Below, one piece after another: positions 47,701 to 56,700 of a stretch of DNA of 64,000 bases. Both the position numbers and the translations under genes were made by a program. The DNA comes from Aphrocallistes beatrix (Eukaryota; Porifera; Hexactinellida; Sceptrulophora; Aphrocallistidae): positions 4,963,571-5,027,570 of the forward strand of contig OY725492.1 of NCBI GenBank assembly GCA_963281255.1. Reading direction: 5' to 3'. Below the pieces are notes generated by a model. That model ran no database searches and had not been told where the DNA came from. It was given only the letters and a program-made list of their open reading frames with translations. The stretch's first letter is position 1. Each line of letters starts with the position of its first letter.

Positions 47701-50700
47701 GGTGTGAAATAGTAACTGAGAATCTTTCTGAGAGGGAGAGGACAATCTACAAGTGTCTGAGGTGTAAAGGGATAATGAAGGATTGTTCCACTTCCAAAAG
47801 AGGCGCACAAATGTGTGCATGCTGTCTCAGAGTAGGAGAACAATCACATTCCAATGCACCAATTCGTAACACAATCCTATCACTGAAGTGCAGCTGTCCA
47901 TTATCCAAGCGAGGATGTGTTTGGCTGGGTAAGCTAGGAAATGTTGAGTACCATTTGGATGTATGTCAGTACGTGTATGTGTCATGTAAACTGATGTGTG
48001 GCGTAGTGTTAACACGAGATGAGATGAGAAGACATGTGCGGGAGGAATGCCCTCAACGTCCAAAGGCGTGTTTGCACTGTTCAGGAATGCATAAAGTGTG
48101 TGAGATGGCAGAGCATGTGGAGGTGTGTGGGAAGTTAGAAGTAATGTGTGAATTGGGATGTGGGACACGTGTGAAACGCGAAGACACATTATACCACAGA
48201 GAGAATGAATGTTCTGAAGAGACAGTTTTGTGTCCGTATTTCAAGTACAGGTGTGAAGTGGTGGAGTTAAAACGAAGGGAGTTGAAGCAACATTTGGAAG
48301 AGAATAGATTGTTACACACAGAACTGAAACTTAATACATTAGAAAAACAAACAGAACTGAAACTTAACAAATTAGAAAAACAAACAGAACTGAAACTTAA
48401 CAAATTAGAAGAACAAACAGAACTGAAACTTAACAAATTGGCAGAACATGTTGGATTTTTAGAAAATAAATTGCTTCTGAGAGAGAAAGAGATGGAATTA
48501 TTGCTTAAAGAGAGAACTAGACATGTGGGAACCGTTGAATGGAGCATACAGCATATCCTTAAATACTTCAGACCGAATCAAGGTAACTATTTTTGGGAGT
48601 CTAATTTTTCAAGACAATTGGAACTTGTGTTATTTCCGTTTAGGTTAAGCCATACCACTAATGCCACTCACTTCAACATTTATTTCCATCCTATAACTCC
48701 ATTATACCTCAAGATTTCAAATAATCACACTTTTTCATGGCCGATTAAAGTTATAATTTCCGTACGGGTTATTTGTCAAATGGATATAGAACAATCTCAG
48801 CTGTACAAAAGTCCGATTATCGAAATTAAAGATGCTTTTTCTGCAACAACAAAGAAAATTTGTTCTATTCCTCTCTCTACCGATCTGAAAGATTTCATCA
48901 GATCAGGCTGTTTGGATTTAGAGGTTAGGGTTCGTATATTTAAAGACTAAGTAGAACTTCTCACCCCATTAACATTATTCGTGAACATTTACATCTTTAC
49001 TTTTTCGTCATATTTATTTATTCAATTTTTATCCTTACTATTAAACTCGATTAATGTGTGTATATCATTGCTCGACAAATCAGGTGGTTTGGTGACGATA
49101 GCCACCAAAATTTATCGATAAGCAAATTCCCGAGCGTGGTGGCTAACTGAGCCACCAAACTTATTAGGTACTGAGTCTATTCATCTACCGCAGCGGTGGG
49201 CAACCTGGGGCCCGCGACTCTTCAAACACTATAATGGGGCCCACGTGTTAGTGATTGTAAGTATAATACAAAATGCAGAATAATTAATGCGACTACAAAA
49301 TAATTAATGTGACCCAAGGCGCCCATAGGACGTCTCAGGTGAAACCAGTCCAAGCAAGCGAAGCGCGTTTGTCTACAATGATGTTACAAATAAATATCAA
49401 AATGGGTAGTTTGGTATAAAATCTAGCTGAAATACGAATAAAAGAGTTATTTAGACTGATTGAAAAGTTGTATTTTTCAGGATACGAATCTTAACTTCCA
49501 AATCCAAAGAGTCTGATTTGATAAAATCTTCCAAATCAGTTGAGAAAGGGATAGAACATAGTACTATTAGTCTAGAAGAAAGCATCCCGCATTCTTCTTT
49601 CTGAATTTCTTCGAGTGGAGATGTAAATTCCATAGAATCTCTGTCGTCTCTATGACAGATTACTCGTGTACTGGTTACAACTCTTAGAGGCCAGTCCAAG
49701 TTATCATGATTGCTTGATTTGGATGGACTTAAATAGATACTGAAATAGTCGGAAGAATTTGCGTGATAATGCAAACTAAACTGATACATTGCTATTGTGA
49801 ATTCTTTGGAGCCATTTGAACCCAACGAAAATTTTCTCAGATTTGGTTTGAAAATTTTAAGAATGTTTTTGATGTTCCATTTCACAATTCCCTCTTGTTT
49901 TAATCGATTTTCCTCTGACAAGAAATCAATTTGGTTCTGAAGAAATTTATTGTCGTTGATTAATTCGTTAAGTTTGATTTTCGTTTGTTCTTCTAAAACT
50001 TTAAGTTTCAGTTCTGTTTGTTCTTCCAATGTGTTGAGTTTCATTTCTGTGTGTAACAATCGATTCTCTTCCAAATGTTGCTTCAACTCCCTCCGATTTA
50101 GTCCCATTACTTCACACCCATACTTGACGTACGGACACAAAACTGTCTCTTCAGAACATTCACTCTGTCTGTGGTACAAAGTGTCCTCACGATGCACACG
50201 TCTCCCACATCCCAATTCACACATTACTTCTACTTTCCCACACACCTCCACATGCTCTGCCATCTCACACACCTCATATATCCTTGAACAGTGCAAACAC
50301 ACCTCTTCACGTTGAGTGCATTCTTCCCGCACATGTCTTCTCATCTCACCTCTTGTTAACACTACGCCACACATCAGTTCACATGACACATACACGTACT
50401 CACATACAGCCAGATGGTATTCCACATTTCCTAGCTTACCCAGCCAATCACATCCTCGCTTGAATAAGGGACAGCTGCACTTGAGTGATAGGATTGTGAT
50501 ACGAATTGGTGCATTGGAATTGGAATGTGATCGTTCTTCTTCTCTGAGACAGCAAGCACACAGCTGTTCTCCTTTCTCAGTAGTGGAACAATCCTTCATT
50601 ATCCCTTCACACCTTGTGCACTTGTAGATAGTTTCCTCCCTCTCAGAAATGTTCTCAGTTAGAATTTCACACCTGTACCCTCCCAATGAACCTCCCTCCA

Positions 50701-53700
50701 GCTTCACGCGACACAACTCAAAACCTACCTCAGCCACTAATGGTACAATGCGTTCTGCCATACTTCCTAATGAGCTCTGTACTGAATGGTAATAGTTCAG
50801 TTAAATACATAATCTACTACTTATTCTGTATTGAGCATATCAAGATGAAACACGATATGTCAGTGTTCTCTGTTCATACGCGAGCTTGCATTTTGAAGCC
50901 AATATTTATAGTAGCACCTGTTTACTGGTTATGTCACGCCGTAACTGGTCCGGCCGGATCATCCACGGCAGCCGTGGATGGTCCCCCTATTAATATTACA
51001 GGAAATGTGCTCTCGTAACATTGTATTTGCATTTTTACTTTAGTATATTGTCTCAATCAATCTACGTATTTGGCAATACATTAAATAGGGGTAGGCCCAA
51101 CCAATATTTGGTGACAATAACTTATGAAGCTTAGAACCTTAAAAGAGAGAAATAATAATATAACACTTTACTTATACATCATTCAATATCGTTCTCTGAT
51201 TCAATAATTATGTCTAGTAGGTATGTATATAAAAACCCTTATTTGGTTACATATGAGTCGTCAATTGGTGACATGGTGGCATGCAGTGAATGTAAAAGCT
51301 GGTATCATGTTCACTGCGTTTCAGTACCTAAAGAAGCGCTTGAAGATAAGAAAGTGAGATGGCTGTGTGAAGAGTGTCAAGAAAAAATCTGATGAAAAAT
51401 AATAGCACTTAGTAATTTAGTCCTTTGGTGAATTAGATTAGTAGTACCATTATAGTAGTTAATAGTATTAGTTCTCTATTATTTTGCAAATAGGGGTAAG
51501 CAAGGGGCATGCTTAGGAATGAATTTGCGACGCCGTGAATAGTCGAAAAGTATATTATATGACAAAGGGGACCGTCCATGGCGCCGTACATGGTCCGGCG
51601 ACCATCCACGGCGCCGTGGATGGTCTCCCGGACCATGTACGGCGCCGTACTTGCGTGATAATTATAAGTATTAATCAAAGAAGTCAACCTAATATCTCAT
51701 ATGATAGTTTGATTCAGGCTTTGATGGATCAATTGAATCTCTATAATCCGACGCTGTTTCGTATCCCAATAACTTCATACCATGCAATTATACTGCATAA
51801 TCCAACCTCCAACACCTTTTTCGTTTCTCAGAGACCAAATAAAGATTCTCAAAAGATAATTGATTCTAGGATAAAAATGAGGTTCATTGAAAGAGTACAG
51901 GTGTGAAATGATGACTGCGAATCATTCTGAGAGGGAGAAGACAATCTACAAGTGAGATGTTTACTTTATGTATATATTGTAAACAAAAGCAAATAAATAA
52001 TTTATCATACGGACTTTCGAACTAATGCCAACGTCAGAATTAATTCGAACTAATGCATACCTTACTTTCGAACTAATGCCATCATATAAATTCGAAGGCC
52101 CGATTCTGTGAATTTTTTTGTTCTTTCAGAGATCACTCTTATTAGACTAATGATAAAATTCAGTCCATATAAGGAATTTGTACTTGAATATTCAGTTTGA
52201 ATTGGATGATGGCAACGATGCGAAAATGTATATGTGCTCAGCAAATACATATGCGTTTACCTTATATCTCAATCCAACTGAACTGTTCTATTATATAATT
52301 ATTGCAATAAACTATTTTTTCTTCGTTACACGGTTTATTTTGAGAAACATGGCTGAACGCATTGTACCACCAGTTGCTGAGGTAAGTATTGAGTTGTGTC
52401 GCGTGAAGGGAGAAGGGGGCTCATTGAGAGGATATATTCGTGAAATGATAACTGAGAATCTTTCTGAGAGGGAGAGAACGATCTACAGGTGTCCGAGGTG
52501 TGAAGGGATAATGAAGGATTGTTCCACTACTGAGAAAGGAGAACAGCTGTGTGCTTGCTGTCTTGGAGTAGGAGAAGAATCACATTCCAATGAACCAATT
52601 CGTATCAAAATCTTATCACTCAAGTGCAGCTGTCCATTATCCAAGCGAGGATGTGATTGGCTGGATAAGCTGGGAAACGTGGAAGACCATCTAGCTGTAT
52701 GTCAGTACGTGTATGAGTCATGTGTACTGATGTGTGGCGTAGTGTTAACAAGAGATGAGATGATAAGACATGTGCGAGAAGAATGCACTCAACGTGAAGA
52801 GGCGTGTTTGCACTGTTCAAGGATATATGAGGTGTGTGAGATGGCAGAGCATGTGGAGGTGTGTGGGAAGGTAGAAGTAATGTGTGAATTGGGATGTGGG
52901 ACACGTATGCGTCACGGAGACACTTTGTGTCACAGACATAATGAATGTTCTGAAGACACAGTTATGTGTCCATATGTCAAGTATGGGTGTAAAGCGATGG
53001 AATTAAAGCAAAGGGAATTGAGACAACATTTAGAAGAGAATCGATTGTTACACACAGAAATGAAATCAAACGCGCCGTTAGCTGAGAATAATCAATCGCT
53101 TAGAAACCAAATTGAGAGTCTAAATGTTAAATTAGAAATGAAGGATAAAGAGATAAAATTCTTGATAGAAGAAGTTCAATATGAGCGAGAAGAAACTGTG
53201 AGATGGCGCATACAGCGTATCCTCGAATACTTTAAACCGAATCAAGGTAATTATGTTTTGCTTCAAAAATTTTCAAGACAATTGGAATCTGTATTGTTCC
53301 CTTTTACGTTTAGATTAAGCCATACCACTAATGCCACTCACTTCAACATTTACTTTAATCATTCTAAAATACCGTGGTACCTCAATATTCCAAGGGGACC
53401 CAATTTTTATCATATTAAACTCGTATTTTTCGTACGGGTTATTTGCCATATAGGTATAGAACATTCTCTGCTGTATAAAAGTCCGATTGTCGAAATTAGG
53501 GATCCTTATTCTGCTGAAACAAATAAAATTTGTTCTATTCCTCTCTCTACCGATCTGAAAGGTTTCCTCAAATCAGGCTGTTTGGGTTTAGTGGTTAGGA
53601 TTTGTAAGTTTAAAGACCAAGACTTCTCACTCTATTAACATTTATGTTTGAAATTTTACAGCTTTACTTTTTTCTTCCTATTTATTTATTCAATTATTTA

Positions 53701-56700
53701 TCCACAATGATATTACAAATAAATATAAATACCTTTCTATTAGAATACTAAACACACAACAATAAATTTGACTAGCAAAACCATATTTGAGTTCAAAATG
53801 GGTAGTTTGGTACAATTTCTAACTGATATACAAATAAAGGAGTTATTTACACTGATTGAAAAGTTGTATTTTTCAGGATACGAATCGTGACTTCCAAATC
53901 CAAAGAGTCTGATTTGATAAAATCTTCTAAATCAGTTGAGAAAGGGATAGAACATAGTACTATTAGTTTAGAAGAAAGCATCCCGCAGTCTTCTTTCTGA
54001 ATTTCTTCGAGTGGAGGTGTAAATTCCATAGAATATATGTTGTTTCTATGACAGATTACTTGTGTACTGGTTACAACTCTTAGAGGCCAGTCCAAATTAT
54101 CATGATTGCTTGATTTGGATGGACTTAAATAGATACTGAAATAGTCGGGAGAGTTTGTGTGATAATGCAATCTAAACTGATACATCGCTATTGTGAATTC
54201 TTTGGAACCATTTGAACCCAAATTAAATAGTTTCAGATTTGGTTTGAAAATTTTAAGAATGTTTTTGATGTTCCATTTCACAATTCCCTCTTGTTTTAAT
54301 CGATTTTCCTCTGACAAGAAATCAATTTCTCTATCTTTCGCTAACAATCTATTTTCTAAACAGTCAATTTGGTTCTGAAGAAATTTATTGTCGTTGGTTA
54401 ATTCGTTAAGTTTGATTTTCGTTTGTTCTTCTAAAACTTTAAGTTTCAGTTCTGTTTGTTCTTCCAATGTGTTGAGTTTCATTTCTGTGTGGAAACATCG
54501 ATTCTCTTCCAAATGTTGTTTCAACTCCCTCCTATTTAACCCCATTACTTCACACCCATACTTGACGTACGGACACAAAACTGTCTCTTCAGAACATTCA
54601 CTCTGTCTGTGGTACAAAGTGTCCTCACGATGCACACGTCTCCCACATCCCAATTCACACATTACTTCTACCTTCCCACACACCTCCACATGCTCTGCCA
54701 TCTCACACACCTCATATATCCTTGAACAGTGCAAACACGCCTCTTCACGTTGAGTGCATTCTTCCCGCACATGTCTTCTCATCTCACCACTTGTTAACAC
54801 TGCACCACACATCAGTTCACATGATACATACACGTACAGACATGCAGCCAGATGGTCTTCCACATTTCCTAGCTTACCCAGCCAATCACATCCTCGCTTG
54901 AATTGGGGACAGCTGCACTTGAGTGATAGGATTGTGATACGAATTGGTGCATTGGAATTGGAATGTGATTCTTCTTTTTCTCTGAGACAGCAAGCACACA
55001 TCTGTTCTCCTTTCTCAGTAGTGGAACAATCCTTCATTATCCCTTCACATCTCAGACACTTGTAGATTGTCCTCTCCCTCTCAGAAAGATTCTCAGTTAG
55101 AATCCACCTGTACCCTCCCAATGAACCTCCCTCCATCTTCACGCGACACAACTCAATACCTTCCTCAGCCACTAACGGTGTAATGCGTTCTGCCATACTT
55201 GTATTGAATAATAATAGTTCAGTTAATTATATACTATACACTTATATATAGTAGTACGCGTATAGAGCATATCAATGATGAAACACGATATGTTAATGTT
55301 ACATTTCAAGATGCTATATTACTTGTATATAACTCATGACTCCAGCACCAATATTTATAGCATAATTTGTTGCTGGTTACACTTTTCAATATATAGAGGC
55401 CAAACTAATACATAGTCAGTTCTTCAAACGATCTTGAAACAGTATTTACATTGTGTTATTGATCTCATGATCTGAAAAATCATAAATTACAAATGCTTAT
55501 ATACTTATTGCTTATTCATACAAATGAAAATGAAAGGAGTATTTGTTCAATACATACTTCTAACATTGTTCTTTCATGGCCCCTCTTTTATCTGTTTTTG
55601 GGCCGCAGCCCACAATTTTTTCCATTAAGTCCGCCCTGGTCACACCATATAAGAAAAATAAACTTATTCATAAAGAGCATTTTATTAATTGAGAGGGAAA
55701 ATTTTTAAAATTAGTATTAACAGCTGTGGACTGTAAAGTTACTTCAGAAATGGTGCAGTCAATTCTCCTCCTATATGGTAGCAGTGTGTGCGATTAGACT
55801 TCCCACGAATAACCTTGGAGATCAGGACATACCACGTGTAGAAGGTGATGAAAACGAAAGGAGAAAATGCTGAGATACCTCCAAGATATGCTAAAGCATA
55901 CCCAGCTAGCGTTGAGTAGGAAGCAACTTCTTCTCCTATAGCATAATACTTAGAAGCAGTGAAGGCTTGTAGGAGAGGAGAGTGACATCTTAAATAAGCT
56001 ATTACACTGGTTAGAAATTCCGGATAGTCAATCAGGAAATTTGCCAGTATTATAAGTATGAAACCGAGGCGATAGAATAGCATGGTTATTTTGAAACGTC
56101 TATACTCTCGATGTTCTTCTTTGTTCCTTCCATATTGTGTGAGTCGTTCTCCTGCTCTCTGCAATAAAGTGGCCTCGAATCTCTTCACACCTCTCAAAAA
56201 TATGTATAGATATATAAGACCGATAATTGGAAATATGATCCTATTTATATAGACAGTTGATGATACTATTATTAGAAAGCTTAACACTACAGTGATGGCT
56301 ATAAAACATCTGGATTTTGACTTGTACGAAAATTGGATTTTCTTAATTCTCTGAGTAAGATATTGCATTAAAAGTACGGTCAATAAAATGATGTACAAAT
56401 ATGCAACATTTTGTAGAGCCCAGATAATGTTAATAACCGAGTTGATAACGAGTTCTCTCGAAATCTCATTACGAGTACAGTTCAGATCAGTTATGCCTCT
56501 AATTCCAGTTTCTGCTAAATAGTTCGCAGTTATATATTGACTCAAAGCATTCATTGTGATGGCGTAGCCTTCAGCGATGATAATTAATATTAGGAACTTG
56601 TATTTCTGAACATCTGTCTGATGATGGTAAGCAGCTTGTTCAAACATATTTCCAGAACTATTTGTGGCAGAAAATGTGTGTTGCAATGCCACTTTTATAT

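Noticed and set aside
52178-52348. 57-codon N-terminal extension of TRAF-like 6 (and 23 codons for TRAF-like 2)
   Set aside because: The extension overlaps upstream sequence that is non-coding in front of the paralogs; all family members share the MAE start.
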